The notes below the pieces were generated by a model. It was not told where the DNA came from and searched no databases. It saw only the letters and a program-made list of their open reading frames with translations. Made by a program: the position numbers and the translations under genes. Positions 33,763 through 46,759 of a stretch of 64,000 nucleotides of DNA are shown in pieces. Origin of the DNA: Rhodamnia argentea (taxonomy: Eukaryota; Streptophyta; Magnoliopsida; Myrtales; Myrtaceae); the NCBI RefSeq assembly GCF_020921035.1, contig NC_063151.1, forward strand, positions 20,652,934-20,716,933. The letters run 5' to 3'. Positions within the stretch are counted from its first letter, which is position 1, and each line of letters opens with the position of its first letter.

Positions 33763-36700
33763 AACCAAAATTTGGAAAGACGAAGACACTTCCTGTTTTT
33801 GGTTATAGTCAGTGAGATCTCTTAAACACAGGAACTCAGTTTTCATTTTATAAAGCTGTCTTTTTTTAGTGGTATCTGTAACTTTTAATGTGCGCTTGCG
33901 CCATGACATTGGAAACCATTGCCCAAGCTAAATGAAGCATTTTTAATGGAAGGTGTAATCCCTCATCTGTATCTCCATTGAAGGAGAGCATGTATATCTA
34001 TCAGTAACATGGCATGTCGTATAACTAACTCCTTAGTAAACATGAATGTATATGCAGAGTATGTTTTTTCTGGCCAATTAGTCATTGTCCGTACAGATTT
34101 CTTTGCTTGAACCGCCCCAGAGCTTATTACCTCTTTTTAGGATCCTCCATAATTCCTGTACTAGATGTGGAGTAAATATTCAGCGATTGATTCTTTCCCA
34201 TTAAAGAACTTTGTGTGAAAGGGAATGTTCATGAACAGGGAAGTTACATTTAGGCTATGAATATCCTGATCAAGGAGCACAGTCTTGCATTCTCCCTTGC
34301 TTTTCCTTATGGTATCTTCTCTGCATATTTGGGTTGCTTCTTTGTGGTTCCAAGGTAGCAATGAGCCTGTCCAGCTGCTCCTTCCATGTAGTAGTTCATT
34401 TTTTTCTCTGCGTTTATCTGGGTTAGAACAGAAGTATTTTTTATTCATAGTTTCTATTTGATTGTTTGGTCAAAAGGCATAAGTCTTTTGAAATTTTAAC
34501 CAATGTTTTGAAGAGCACAATTTAATGTGAAGGAATTAGAACTTTCCTGTAGCTAATTATGCTTCTCATATGCTGGCTCAATGCTATTATTTTGCATTTC
34601 CAAATTTGCGATGAATGTTTTTCATTATCAGTGGAATTAGCTTTAATTTATTTCTTTATTATTGTATATTTATGCTTCCTTCCTTTCCAATTGGAACTAT
34701 CAATTGGAAGTTGTTTGCTAGTGTCTGTGAGTTTGTATAACAAAGGATGGGAATGTCAATGAGATAACCATCTGATTTCTTTTCACTATTAGCAGAATTT
34801 GTTATCGCTTAAGATGTGATTTAGGTAGCTTGTTTTTGCTTTCAATCCATGTCTTTTCTTTGGTTATCTTAAACAAGAAGCTTATGCTTCCATAGAGTTG
34901 AATATTTCTTTTGCCTCTCCTACCTTGGTTCTGTATTATTTGGTACAATAGCTTAATTTCTGTCTGTTAGCCTATCTTAGCAAATCGATCCAACTGAACT
35001 GATCAAGGCCTTAATCTTCGTCTTGATGTTCCACAGGAAGTAATTATCGCTCAAACAGCAGTTTGCTTCTTGGAAGCCTATGCACCACTAGAATAAGTTC
35101 TTTAGCATGGGTGACAATTGAGAAAATCTCTAACCCCATTCAATTTCTTTTTGAGTCTGTTTTGATTTCCCCTTATTTTGGCTTCCCCACCTACTTTCTG
35201 CATTAGGGTGCGTGTATGTGATGAATCATGCTCTGCTTGTAAGGTCTCTTCTCTTCACGTTTTCCTCTTTTACAAGTCCTCTATGCTCATCCCGAGTATT
35301 TTCTGTGATTATTTGGACTTTCCATCCAATTATATTGCACTTATGTTGCTACTTTTTTCGTGCCAATACGCTTCAGTGTAAGGTGATTTTGGAGAATCTA
35401 TCCAGTTCATTCCAATAAGGCAGTTTACTACTCCAGCTTGACTCCTTTTGAATTGTGTGAGGCTCGATACTCGTTTTGAGCTCGATGGAGCTTTTCTTCC
35501 TTTTCTAAAGCTAGACTGAGAATTGATGAAAATTTTTATGAGCTCAAGTGCGGTTGAGGTCGACTAGATTAATTATGAGATGTCTAGAAGAGCACCAGAC
35601 TTTACTATGTAAGCTTGTCTCAATTCGGTTTAAATTTTTTGAGCTCGCTCAAACTCAAATGTAAATTGTTGTTTGAGCTCCTGCTGAAACAATTTTCTTT
35701 TTCATATCATGGTGATTCAATTAGTATAAATGGTATTTAGAAATGTTTAATTACAATTAGAATATGCGAAATCTCATCTCCTCAGCTATGCCCTTGAGCC
35801 ACTTGGAGTCTAACATACTTTGTTCTTTTGGTAACTGAGTCTAGTATATTCAACTGAGCTCAATGAGTGCTCAAGCTACTTCAAATAGCGCGAGAGTTGA
35901 GCTCAAGTGACTCATGAGAAGCTCAGACTGATTTGCAACCTTAACTTGACCTACTGTGGCTTTACGATTCATTCTTTCTGCTAGTTCCTCGGCGTTCAGT
36001 AGCATAATCCTCCCTGCTGTTGTAGTGCTCATCTAGTCTGAGGAGCTTGTAGATCTATGAACAGGGATTTTAATTGGCTCTTATATCATTATACACTCAT
36101 AGAGAGAGTTGCGGAATCATTTGAACCGCCTGCTTACTTTTGTCTGAATGCTTAGCTTAGTTGTCTCTTGGGTCGATATACTGGTCAATGTGTGATTTTC
36201 AGCTTGTTACAGTATACCATCAGCATCAAGATAATAATGCAGAATTCAGGGATATTATTGTTGAATGCATTACCAGTTGAATCTGGTAGAGTCTGTGTAT
36301 AGTTAATGTAAATGGGGAAGATGTAATTGATATTTGAAGTTACACCAAGATGAAGGGTTCAGCTTTATGGTTTGTCATGTGCTTTTCCATTGTTTGGTCT
36401 GACTAAGCCAGGACTGTATTGATAGTTTGATGTACTGTTAATACTGTTAAATTTCAAATGCCGTTTCTTTTCCCTCTTTTTCCTGAGCTTAATCTAATGC
36501 CTTTAAACAGCTCTTGGTAGATGCATGCCGTAAAAGGATCCAATACTAGCTTGCATTTGGCTATGACTCGTCAAATCATGTGCATCGTGAGAGGCCTGCC
36601 AAATTTATCGGCTTGTATCTACGGGGTTCGCATAAGTCGGGTGCAAACAATTATCCTTTTGTGAAATGGGTAGTGTTTTTCATGTATCTCAAGCTCAAAA

Positions 36701-38700
36701 TAGGTGAAATGGGTAGTGTGTTTTCCATATTCCTCACCCTCAAATTAGGTCCAGTATGGGAAAGTTGAATAACTCGCCCGTCTCTCACTGTGGATCTAGC
36801 GTTCCTCCTAAACCAAAACCTTCAAAATTCAAATAATAACTCGGGAGAATCGCTCTCTCCTTGTTTAGAGGAACGCATGCTTTTTCATACAGAGCTAGCA
36901 TAAACAAATGAAGGGTAAAACGACTTGTGATTTCCTGGACGGTGATGGACTTCCCAAGTTTATGAACAAGGGAGTGTTCCGTCTGGTCAGAAGAAAAAAG
37001 AATTGCTTCATGAGGCAGGTCAACGAACAATTCATGGTTTCTCAGTTATTGCTCAAGACAATATAAAAGTTGTATGTAGATCCATGCACGACATCTCATG
37101 CCCTATGTTTAGCCACTAGCCGCGAAGAACATTATTCTCTTCGCGGTAATTTGTCTCATGATTCGTGAAGGAACCATCCAGCTTCTTTCGTCCCTTTGGA
37201 TGAGAATTGCGATTGCCCGTTGTTAAACTTGTTACCCCTTTTTCCTTCGCATCCTAGAGTTAAACTCTCCTTGGGCACAAGATGTTCATGATAAAAAGTA
37301 CAAGCGACAAAGTTTCTCTCTTTGGAAGGCAAATGGGTGGCGCATGTGTAAACGTATTTGAGACAGGTCCCCACGTAAAAGAGTGGGCGTGAGTAAGCAG
37401 TTGGCCAAATAAACTGGACCCTTCCCCTCCAATTATGCGCTCCACCAAACCCTAAAGTCGCCACCAACTCCCGTCCCCCATCCTCATCCCATCCAATCGA
37501 AAATGACCATCAACGATGTATCTTCACTTTCTCAGAGCTTGGCATGTGGGTGTTACCCGTTTCATCCCGGGATCCTGCGTCTCGGTTCATTCCCTGCACC
37601 ATCCTATTGCAGGTGAAAATCGATGTCCGTGACGACCCTTTATCGCCTTTTAGGTGGATGGTTTTGATCGTTGTTTGGTGAAAAAAAAAAGGGGGGTGGG
37701 ATCGAATCAAAGCCTCATGATCCTGCTGTTGACATGTGGTAGTAATGTCCTTGCCATTTGCCTAACCTCGGATGTCAACGTAGTGTAATTCGATTTGCTT
37801 CGAACTGAAGAAATTCGATTTTGTTCTCCTATCTCATCATGCCTCTTTGAGAATGATTGATCCGCTTGTCAGTGCCACTTATCTACTTGTCTTGATTTTT
37901 CTTTCTCCGGCTTCGCGGAGCCCTACGGTCCATTTCCTGCGCAATAATTGATGACGATTTAAGCAACTTCTTGAACTTGAAATCTCAATTAAACCACTCG
38001 GGTCTGTCGACGACGGGGACCGTCTCCCCGGCATTTTAAGATGCGGGAAACTTTAAAGAATGTTCTTAAGACGGTTCTTAAGACTCATCGGAGGTGTTAG
38101 CATCCGAAAATCAGGAATTTCGTGTCTGCTTTAAAGATTGGCAGTTCTCTTGATGAGGTGCATTAGCATATGGAGAAAGTAAATGACGCCAAGTTCATTA
38201 ACCTCGATCAGTAATTAGTGAGATGAGAACTGTCCCACAAAACATAATAACTTCACTCGACCCAACAATCGAATGATGGTACTAATTCAAACAAAGGAAA
38301 GCTCATAATTTGATTTAGCTTGAGCATTACATTGAGTAGAGCTAAAGTACTGGTGCAGCATAACGGCCAGGTTGAACTGGTGGGCTTGCTGGTGTCAAAT
38401 TGCTCTCATGGCAATGACGAATAGGGTTTGTTCATACGTGTCAAGAAAATTAGTGACATGGTTAATTTTAAGCTGGTGAACATTCTCAGGACTATGATGG
38501 GTATACATGTAAGATTTTTTAGCCAATTGAAATGGACAGGACATCATCATACAATCTGACAAAAGAGGCCAAAGAAAGAGATGAAACCCATCTGTTTTTT
38601 TTTATTTTATTTTTTCCACAAGGGCATTAGGTGAGAGCCAATGAGGAGTTCCTTTCAAAAGCTGCACCATCATTGATGAGATTAAGTAGCCAAACATTAC
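33763..38700. other. Long intergenic stretch, no gene supported
   Basis: Follows the RRM gene and includes its 3' untranslated region. T-rich sequence with several 60-100 codon frames but no recognised domain. Contains GAGCTC/CTCAAG-rich repeat remnants (35.46-35.94 kb) and a 44-bp tandem duplication (GTGAAATGGGTAGTGT at 36660 and 36707). Confidence 0.5.
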
Positions 38701-38730
38701 CAACTCCGGCCCCAATTCCTTCGTACCCTC

Positions 38731-38809
38731 TTTATAATAAGATGAAAACCTGCAAAGGGTTCCATTGAAACTCACCAATTGCTCTCTTGCTCTCTCTCTC
38801 TCTCTCTCT
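38731..38809 (+). promoter_or_regulatory. TATA box and CT-rich leader of the uclacyanin gene
   Basis: TTTATAATA at 38731-38739 lies about 100 bp before the start codon; a (TC)n tract (38791-38809) lies in the probable leader 30 bp before it. Confidence 0.55.
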
Positions 38810-38838
38810 TTCTCAATCAAAAAGACATAAAACCAAAG

Positions 38839-39630
38839 ATGGCAAGAGCTGGTCTTGTGATGCTTTGTGCAACTCTAGTGTTGAATCTGGTCGTGCCGAG
38901 CTTAGCGACGGTTTACACGGTGGGTGACACGACCGGTTGGGTGACGGGGATGGACTACACCACTTGGACGAGTGGCAAGACCTTCTTGGTTGGCGACAGC
39001 CTCGGTTAGTCTTTTGGAATTGTTAGAGTAATTAAGTATTAAAATCGCACCTTCATCTAACAGTTTAAGTTTTGAGAACAGTTGATAGTGGTCACACTAA
39101 ATCTCACAAGAATTCCTTGGACATTACGATTTTTGCTTTCTTGTTGCTAAGTGTAATGATCAACCGTGGCTAATTCTTTGAGTCACAAAATTCATGCGGC
39201 AGTGTTCAATTACGGAGGCGGCCACTCCGTGGACGAGGTGACCAGGAGCGACTACGGCACGTGCACCATCGGGACCGCCATCAACACCGACAGCAGCGGC
39301 GCCACCACCATTCCCCTCAAGACCGCCGGGACCCACTACTTCATCTGCGGTGCAGCTGGCCATTGCAGCAGTGGCATGAAGCTCGCCGTCAGCGTGAAAG
39401 CCGGGTCGTCACCGGCGGCCACCACGCCTTCGGCCTCAGGGGGCTCCCCCGCTGCCACCACCACCTCGTCGCCGCCTTCAACCACCAAGACACCCACCAC
39501 AACCACGCCAACCACCACAACCAGTTCCTCCACGCCGGTGGCCAAATCTGGAAGTGTGGCGGTGTCGCCAGTTCCGGCATTGGTGATGGCGAGTTTGGTC
39601 TGTTTGTATGAGTTGGCTTTTCTTTCATGA
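38839..39630 (+). CDS. Uclacyanin-type phytocyanin (blue copper protein), GPI-anchored
   Basis: Two exons, 38839-39004 and 39203-39630, joined inside the codon for V56, give 197 residues. Residues 1-23 are a signal peptide. The cupredoxin domain (24-120) has the type-1 copper ligands H63, C104, H109 and M114 and the Cys pair C76/C110. Met as axial ligand marks uclacyanin or plantacyanin rather than stellacyanin (Gln). The tail (123-175) is Ser/Thr/Pro/Ala-rich, an arabinogalactan-like glycosylation region, followed by a hydrophobic C-terminus fitting a GPI-anchor signal, which plantacyanins lack; hence uclacyanin. These proteins sit at the outer face of the plasma membrane or in the wall and are thought to take part in redox or lignin-related chemistry. 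The 198-bp intron at the conserved phytocyanin position carries a fragment of the dispersed LTR-like repeat. Confidence 0.93.
39021..39130. repeat. LTR-like repeat fragment in the uclacyanin intron
   Basis: ATCTAACAGTTTAAGTTTTGAGAACA and CACTAAATCTCACAAG match the block at 4.79-4.86 kb (TATCTAACAACTTAAGCTTTTAGAACA is its counterpart). The fragment makes up over half of the small intron. Confidence 0.5.
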
Positions 39631-42128
39631 TTTGCCAGGATGGGGGCAGTGCACTTTGTCATCTCGTTGAAGTATTTGTGGTCTCCATTGCTTTGGATTT
39701 CATCGGATTTGATTTTTTAGGTATATGTTGTCTTTCTGTTATTGCAATTGCAATGAAATTCATCATTTAGCAGTGGTCGTACGAGGTTAAAACGTATGAT
39801 GGGTACAGATCGTAAATTATTGGGTTGGTATCAAAAACACGCACGAGAGTCTCATTAAAAGCATAATTTTGGGTCATTTTCAAATTCGGCCGCACCTTGA
39901 GTCCGATCATAATCACCTACCAAGCCAAAATACAACCACCTCAAAATCGAACCACAGATAAACACTGAATTACACACTATATTTGAACTTTGACTCGATA
40001 CATTGGCAATTTCCCTAGTACTAAAGTTAGAGGCCGGCCCAAAGAAGTGCACGGTCAAAAAGCATACTCTTAGATGTTCTTTGACGATGATAACTAAAGG
40101 CGCGCTTGGTAACACTTTTGAAGCAGAATTTATATTTCAAAAGTACTTCTAGAGCAAAAATCAATTTGGTAATGCAACTTTTGAAGCAAAAATTCGTTAA
40201 GCTCCGCAACTTTTTTTTTTTTTTTTTTACTTTTGAAGTAATTTTTTGATTAAGAAATTGTTTTTGAGCAACTTTCAAAAGTAAGAAAAAAGCTACTTCT
40301 CTCCGGAAGTTAAAATCAGAAAAAGACAATCTATCGGCATTGACCATCATTCGCTACTGCCAATGACTGCCATCCGCCACCACTGGTATCCTCCGATTGT
40401 TAAATAAAATATTATTTTTTATTAAAAAATTAAAAAATTATAATAATTTTCGCTAAATTTGTATTGCATGAAATTATTTTAGCAATATCATTTTTTTAAC
40501 GAATTATAAGAAATAAATATTCCATAATTTGGTTAAATAACATCCCACAAAGACACAATCATGGCAAAGTGGACCGAGCAATTGACCCAAGTTGGTTAAA
40601 TGGCATCCCACAAATATTTTAAAGTGGACCGAGCAATCCCAATTCGACACAATTACATTATTGTTGTTGCCGTCTATGAACTTCTCGAGTCATCTATTTT
40701 GTTTCTCATATCCTTGAAAGCATAAAATTTGATGTTGAGAAGGCAAAATGCATGTATGCTTCTGTTTGTCGATATTCTTCACAACACAATGTAGGATTTG
40801 TGAATGCCATTTTCAAATGCACTCCCTCAAAATTTCTCTTTAGGTTCTCAACAAGTACCGGACTAAATTGTTGAAAATAATTGATGCTTGGTAATTGAAA
40901 CTCTCCCGATTCTTTCAATTTTCTTCTTCTTCTTTTTCTTGGATAGGTGCGTCCATTCAATTTTTGACAGAATGCCGATTATTATTACTTTTGTGACATT
41001 ATTCATCTAGACCTTGGAATTTTCTTAACTTTACGAATTTCTTCAATGAACTATCAGAATTTCTCGGTGGTAGCTGCACTTGTCTTGGGCGGGGGGTTGC
41101 CTAAGGTCCAAGAAGGGCCACTGGAAAGATCGTAGCATTTCCAAGGTCGTATAGCAATATTTTATACATTTGACTTAGAACTCAAAGATGCCTTTCTTTT
41201 TGTCAATTTGTCGGATTGATGGATTTAATAAGGAAATTTATATGCAATATATGTGTAGATGGTTCTTAAAGGTGAAGCACAGTTTTCTAGATAAATTGTG
41301 ACCATTTCAAGCTGCAACGGCGGAATTGTTGCTTGTCATAAACCAACTCATCTAATGGTATAGTTTACTGGATGCATCATGATGCATCTTTGAACTATAG
41401 ATGGTTTAGGGACGAAGAAGGTTTATATACTATGCCCATTGCGACATAAACCATGCTAGAGGCACATGCGAGGAAGCACCGGAACTACCTGTGCTTTTAG
41501 TGTAGATATTTTAGCTTAGCCATCGTATTCATTAATAAATTTTTTCTCTAAAAATTGATCCTCATTTGCATAAACCAATTACATGACAAATTATACATAA
41601 ATCTATTAGTATTTGCATTTCACTTTTCTCGAATAACATGCATTTTAGATTAGGATCAATAATTTTTTGTGTAAGATTTTGTGTTAATAATATTCCAGAA
41701 GTAGAAATTTTCAATCGTGACCAAACAAATTTCTATTCCATAAGCAAAAATTTTGTCCTCTTATCAAAGCATTTCTTCGATAAAAAATCAATTTTTGCTT
41801 ATGAGCAGAAATAGAAAAATCAACTTATTGCCATAACTTGATTTCTAAAATAGAAGTGTTGGCACGCGTGTCCTAAAGTGCTAGTTCTGACAATTGTAAT
41901 CAAATCGTATGCTACGTTTTCTCCTATGTATGGCAGTGATTGACAGATCCCAGCCCCATTACCTTTGATGTGAAGATTTGGACACTCTAAAAGGTCTCAA
42001 ATATTTCATTGAATCTACTCTTCTAAAATGATGATAAATCATCCTCGAAATTCATCTCAACCACTATCTTTTTACCTGGTGAATAAATCTTCATAGAATG
42101 TGATCGGATATTTGACTCGTGGATAGTA

Positions 42129-42223
42129 TTTGGATCGGATATAAGTCTGGGTGAGATTGCTGATTATTCTTCATCGAAATTCATCAAATGCGATTGGATA
42201 TAAGTCTGGGTGAGGTTGCTGAT
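42129..42223. repeat. Direct duplication, 60-bp period
   Basis: GGATATAAGTCTGGGTGAGA followed by TTGCTGATT at about 42136 recurs as GGATATAAGTCTGGGTGAGG plus TTGCTGATT at about 42195. Confidence 0.75.
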
Positions 42224-43446
42224 TGACTTTTTTCTTAGAACATTTGGTTGCGTCTTATGTTTGAGTGATTGATAGTTCAAATTTTTTTTTGGGGGGGCGG
42301 CGGGGCAGAAGGAAAGTGCATTTTTCTAGGTCGTGCACAAGGAGAACAAGACTACAGTTGTGTTGCTCAAAATTAAATTATTTCTCACATCATCGGAACA
42401 ATTACATATGACAAATCTCCACTATTCCTAGGCACGAGTGAATGTTCCAACGTTTATGCAGATTTGGATAGCATTTGGATCAAAGTGGAATTATAACAAG
42501 AAATTCTATCGACATGTACGGTGGTTGTACCAAGGTAGAGCCAACGGTTGTTGGAAATGTTAAATTTGGCATGTGCGGATATAACACTGGTTTTGCTTCA
42601 TTTACAGTAAGGGGATGCCGTGTCTAAAAAGCCTTGTCGAGTAGCTAAAGGTGCAACTAAAGTATATGTTTTGTTGAGATTCACGGCCATCACGAAGTTC
42701 AAGTGCGGCTTGGACTTTGAAGATGTCTCTAGTGGTTAAGAAGTCCATGAGAAATTATGGGAGAAAAGTAGCATTGAGTTTAGCATTCACAGAAGTGTTT
42801 GTCACTTGTGTGCACGCAGAGCATCGACACATATTGCACCCATTTGGAAAATTTCTTTGGAGATTCGAAGTGTGTTAGGCTCATTAAATCTTATGAAAAG
42901 TTTTTGCGCGTTTCGTTGTAAAATTGAATGCTTGTTTTGCAAGGAATTGGGACAATTAAACAATGTGTAATTTATTATTGTGATCGGGAGTTGGGAAGCA
43001 CCGAAAGTATTTGAGAAACAAGAATGTAGTTCATAATCTTATTGCATCGCTCACTATATAATGGAATCCCGTGCCGCTTTCTTGATAACTGTAGGTCAAA
43101 CCACATAAATTTAATGTACAATTTATTTTCTTACTCTGTCCGTATAAATTCCGTCTAACTGCGTACAAATTGCTTTAGGCTAAGATCGTGGTGATGATGA
43201 TCATGGGCTATTGGCGGGAGGATTATCCAAGCTTGTAATTTTATTATATTTTATTTGAATGTTTTACGCGATGTCATTTCTTGGTCGATAATTACTCGAT
43301 TAGATTTTAGATACTTCCTCCTTGATTCAGTAGAAATATTTTCACCTTTTATAGGAGTTAATTCTATTAGGTAATTTGATTAGGGTTATTTTAGTATGTA
43401 TGGATTATCTTTTCACTGTAAATCAGTTTTGAACATTAAATTTGAT

Positions 43447-43496
43447 AACAACAACAACAACAGCAACAATAATGATAATAACAACAAGAACAAGAG
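43447..43496. repeat. (AAC)n-type microsatellite
   Basis: Imperfect AAC/AAT/AAG trinucleotide tract of about 50 bp. It makes the minus-strand frame look like a poly-Leu protein. Confidence 0.85.
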
Positions 43497-44498
43497 AGTA
43501 TTCCCCAAATTGCGCTTGTGAGTGTGTGGCGCCTCCATGCGCCTTACGGATTGATTTATCACACGAAACCTTTCATGTCTTATGAAATGTGATAGGAGTA
43601 TCATAAATGGCATTTAAGTCTATGCGTTTGGCCTATGCAGGCAATCCTGGCCTAAAGCAATTTGTACGCAGTTAGACGGAATTTATTCGACAATCACTTC
43701 TTTGAGCTGAGCATCAACCGACACCCCCAATCAACTATGTCAAATTATTTATAATGTTCAAACGAGTAGTTCTAAATAGTGTTTTCCGCGCGTACATTGA
43801 TGAAAATGCCATAACTTCGTCCGTAAGACAGTCCAAGGATCGCAGAAATAAATGTGCCAGCAATCACAGACATATTCTTTCTTTTTTGTTGTGCCACCAC
43901 AATGCATTTGCTGGCCCTATTCCCACTTTTCAGGCCTTTCTAGAGATGACCACCACACCCACGTGGATCACACTTGTGAGGAATCAAGAATCAGATTCCT
44001 CAATTCCCTCAAAAAAAAAAAAACAAAAAAGAGTAAGAAAAAAAGAATGTGCCCTTCACTCCAATGTGATATGATGGTTTTGCAGGAGAGGAATCTGCAA
44101 TTACCTTCCCTCAACATATTTATTTGGATTTAGATTTAATCAAAGTCCTTAAACTGTTTCGTCTGAATTATGAGACGTTAAATTCAAAATATTTTCTAAG
44201 AAGAAAAAAAAAATTCTCTCAATTTAGGAAGGTGATAATGAAAAAGATAAAATTTTACGTCATCTTCGGATAACTATCGCCGAATAAGGTCGTATGACAA
44301 CGTCCCGCGCTTGGAATAAACCATCGAACCTCCGGCTCCTACGTCGTCGACATGTGCTTCGCACAGTATTTTGAACCGACCTGTCGACGACACTCTTAGT
44401 TCAAGACCGTGCTTCTCCTAAATTATTTTAAGAGATAAGAAATACTGTTAAAATTCAAATTCAAATTCAAATAAAGGCATGCGAATTCAAATAAAATA

Positions 44499-44648
44499 AG
44501 CCAATTCACTCCGCCCTACTAATTCGAGCTTTGGCATTGTGCGAAACAAGATTTGGGGAGTGTTAGCATGACAATGCTGTTAACTCTCGTTAAGTAAGCA
44601 AGCCAATTCATCCCGCCCTAATAATTCGAGCTTTGGCATGGTGCGAAA
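44499..44648. repeat. Direct duplication, 102-bp period
   Basis: Two 48-bp copies (44499-44546, 44601-44648) share AATTCGAGCTTTGGCAT and GTGCGAAA with four mismatches. Confidence 0.8.
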
Positions 44649-45289
44649 TCGACCAAATACTTTCGATAAGTAACTGTGCAATATTGACCACTTATTTTCG
44701 TTATGGCTGGCATATAGAATTAAAAAAGAAGAAGAAAGAATGGCGAAATTTTTTTTGTGACATACATAGCAGGATCACATTATCATTGAGCAATATGACC
44801 ATTGCGCAAGAATTTCCCTTTGGGACCCCCACGAAGACTTGATGGTGTGCAGGCGGCTCACCCCACCTGCCCGAGCCAACAAAGCACGAAGCCCATATGG
44901 AGCGGTGCGAGAAAGAATCCTTATTAGACCCGAGCTCGTCTCATTTCAGGAAGAAAACCCACACTTCCAGTTATAGAGCGAAGTTTGACCAAGGACTAGT
45001 AGGTTAAGTATACAACCTGCCCTGCCCTGGCCAAGCTCGACTCGGACTCCTTAACTACCAAAGTTTACATGAGCTGAAACTCGAGTTTGATAAACTCGAG
45101 AATACTATGGAGCTAGAGGTCTCTATTGTCCACTATTAACTATCAAGTATTTTCCACAAAAAAAAAAAATATAGAAACCCGAGCTCATCGGGATTAATAT
45201 TGGCAGAATTCAAGGTCCTCTTGACAAAATAGCCGGCTGACTCGAGCTCGAGTGCATCCAAAATTATTTGAGTCGTATTCTAACAAAGA

Positions 45290-45500
45290 CATAATGACAT
45301 AAATGATTCATAAACTTACTTTAACTTAATGTGTAACGTAACATTAAATATTTTTATATAATTTATGAACTAACTGTAACACGTGTCAGAAGTTTAAAAA
45401 TCACATTAAATAAATTAAAAGCTCAGAAGTCATAAATAACTTTAAAATTCAAAAACCAATTTGCTTTCGAAAATTATTTGCGTCATTTACCGAAAGTGCA
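45290..45500. repeat. Family 2 foldback repeat, shortened copy
   Basis: TAATGACATAAATGATTCAT, AACATTAAATATTTTTATAT and CACATTAAATAAATTAAAAG match the arms at 3.66-3.99 and 26.02-26.39 kb, but the middle is shorter, suggesting an internal deletion. Confidence 0.55.
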
Positions 45501-46300
45501 GCAGCGCTCCCCCCGGGCAGGTCAACATATTCCCCCTCCCCACCTAATCTCTCTCTCTCTCTCTCTCTCTCTCGGGGGTCCGTCACGATCACGTGGGACG
45601 CGTGGCAGACAAAGCATGTGCTCCCATCCCCCGCTTACAGTTGGCATCACGTGACCCCCCCCTTTTCCCAGATCACTTTAACCAAAAGAAGACGCAAAGG
45701 AAAAACTCGGTAGGGAAGAGAGAAACGGCACCGCAGCATCATCCTTTTTTGTTTTTTTTTTTTTTTTTTTTTTTTTTGACCCCACACTCTCAGAAAGGGC
45801 GCTCAACAGCTGTCCTCAACGTCAACATCCAACAAAACCCTCCACAACCCGAAAAGACGATAACACCCCTCTTCCTCGCGTTCACACCACGCTCCCTAAT
45901 CGAAGAGCTTAGCAGCAAAACTCGCTCCCTAATCGCAGAGCTTCCAAACAGGGGAAAAGATGGATTTTAACTCGAGAACGCCATCATCAATCCCTGACGA
46001 ACCCCATCGTTACTTGAAAGTTCGACGAACGGCAAAACACGGATATCACCAGGTACAGATGCAAAAGTAGATCATCATCATCGTGCAATCAAAGGTCACA
46101 AAAAATCCATGGCGATCATAATAATCATAGAACAGTGCAACCAATCAAATCTCCAGTCTCCTGATAAAATCGTCGCCTCGACCACAAAGTAAAACAAGCA
46201 AAAATAAATGAGAGAACAAATCCGAACGCTACAAATCAAAGAACTAGTCAGCTAAAACACCTATCTACCTCCATACCAAAAGGCGATCACCGATCTACCT
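45501..46300. other. Intergenic, 3' side of the AGP gene
   Basis: Includes a (TC)n microsatellite (about 45548-45573), a poly-T run of about 30 bp (45748-45777) and presumably the AGP 3' untranslated region. The 125-codon frame at 45593-45970 spans these tracts and is not a credible gene. Confidence 0.5.
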
Positions 46301-46759
46301 CTACATCAACAAAGCACCGGCCATCACCGCCGCAGCCACGGATCCGGCGATCGCGACTCTGTTCAAAGCGCCGTCGGAACCCGGTGGAGTTCCGGTCGGC
46401 GAAGGGGCGGCGGCACCAGGTGGAGGGGTGACCGCAGCCGAGGGAGCCGATCCGGGGGTCGAGGCCGGGGGAGCCGGCGGAGAGGAGGCGGGAGACGAGG
46501 CGGGAGCCGAAGACGGAGGCGTCGCGGTGGAGGGAGCGGGAACGGGAGCTGAGGTCGGCGGCGTGGAGACGGGAGAGGGCGTGGGGGCCGGAGGAGTCGC
46601 CACCGGGGACGGGGCCGGAGCGGTCGGGGAGGCCGCGGGAGGGGATTTGGTCGGGGAAGCGGCGGGAGACTTCGACGGGGAAGACCCCGGGGCCTGACCG
46701 AGAGCCGAGGCGGCCAACAGAGCGAAGAGCAAGACGTACGCGAAGCTCGAGCTGGCCAT
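46301..46759 (-). CDS. Classical arabinogalactan protein, GPI-anchored
   Basis: Intronless, 152 residues starting at MASSSFAYVL. An in-frame Met upstream (46957) is rejected because the sequence between lacks coding character and because MASSS begins a standard signal peptide (1-21, ending ALG before QAPGSSP). The mature part (about 22-128) is almost only Pro, Ala, Ser and Thr with AP, SP, TP and VP dipeptides in non-contiguous spacing, the pattern that directs Pro hydroxylation and arabinogalactan O-glycosylation. The C-terminus (SDGALNRVAIAGSVAAAVMAGALLM) has a small-residue omega site followed by a hydrophobic tail, a GPI-anchor signal. No Lys-rich or fasciclin insert, so a classical AGP of the plasma membrane and wall. 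Opposite-strand frames are GC-rich shadows. Confidence 0.92.
   Translation of the reverse strand: MASSSFAYVLLFALLAASALGQAPGSSPSKSPAASPTKSPPAASPTAPAPSPVATPPAPTPSPVSTPPTSAPVPAPSTATPPSSAPASSPASSPPAPPASTPGSAPSAAVTPPPGAAAPSPTGTPPGSDGALNRVAIAGSVAAAVMAGALLM

Larger units (their letters stand above)
39631..45280. other. Long intergenic stretch, no gene supported
   Basis: AT-rich. Notable pieces: a possible MITE remnant at 40.10-40.33 kb (GGCGCGCTTGGTAACACTTT), a 60-bp-period direct duplication at 42.13-42.22 kb (GGATATAAGTCTGGGTGAG), an AAC-rich microsatellite at 43.45-43.49 kb and a duplication at 44.50-44.65 kb. A 43-codon open stretch at 42.61-42.74 kb preceded by an AG could be a gene fossil, but I cannot assign it. 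Confidence 0.45.

Noticed and set aside
39336..39662. Val-rich minus-strand frame opposite the uclacyanin tail, and the His-rich plus frame
   Set aside because: Both are alternate readings of the low-complexity Thr/Pro-rich coding sequence.
45593..45970. 125-codon frame with a poly-Phe run
   Set aside because: It runs through a 30-bp poly-T tract and has no recognised domain.
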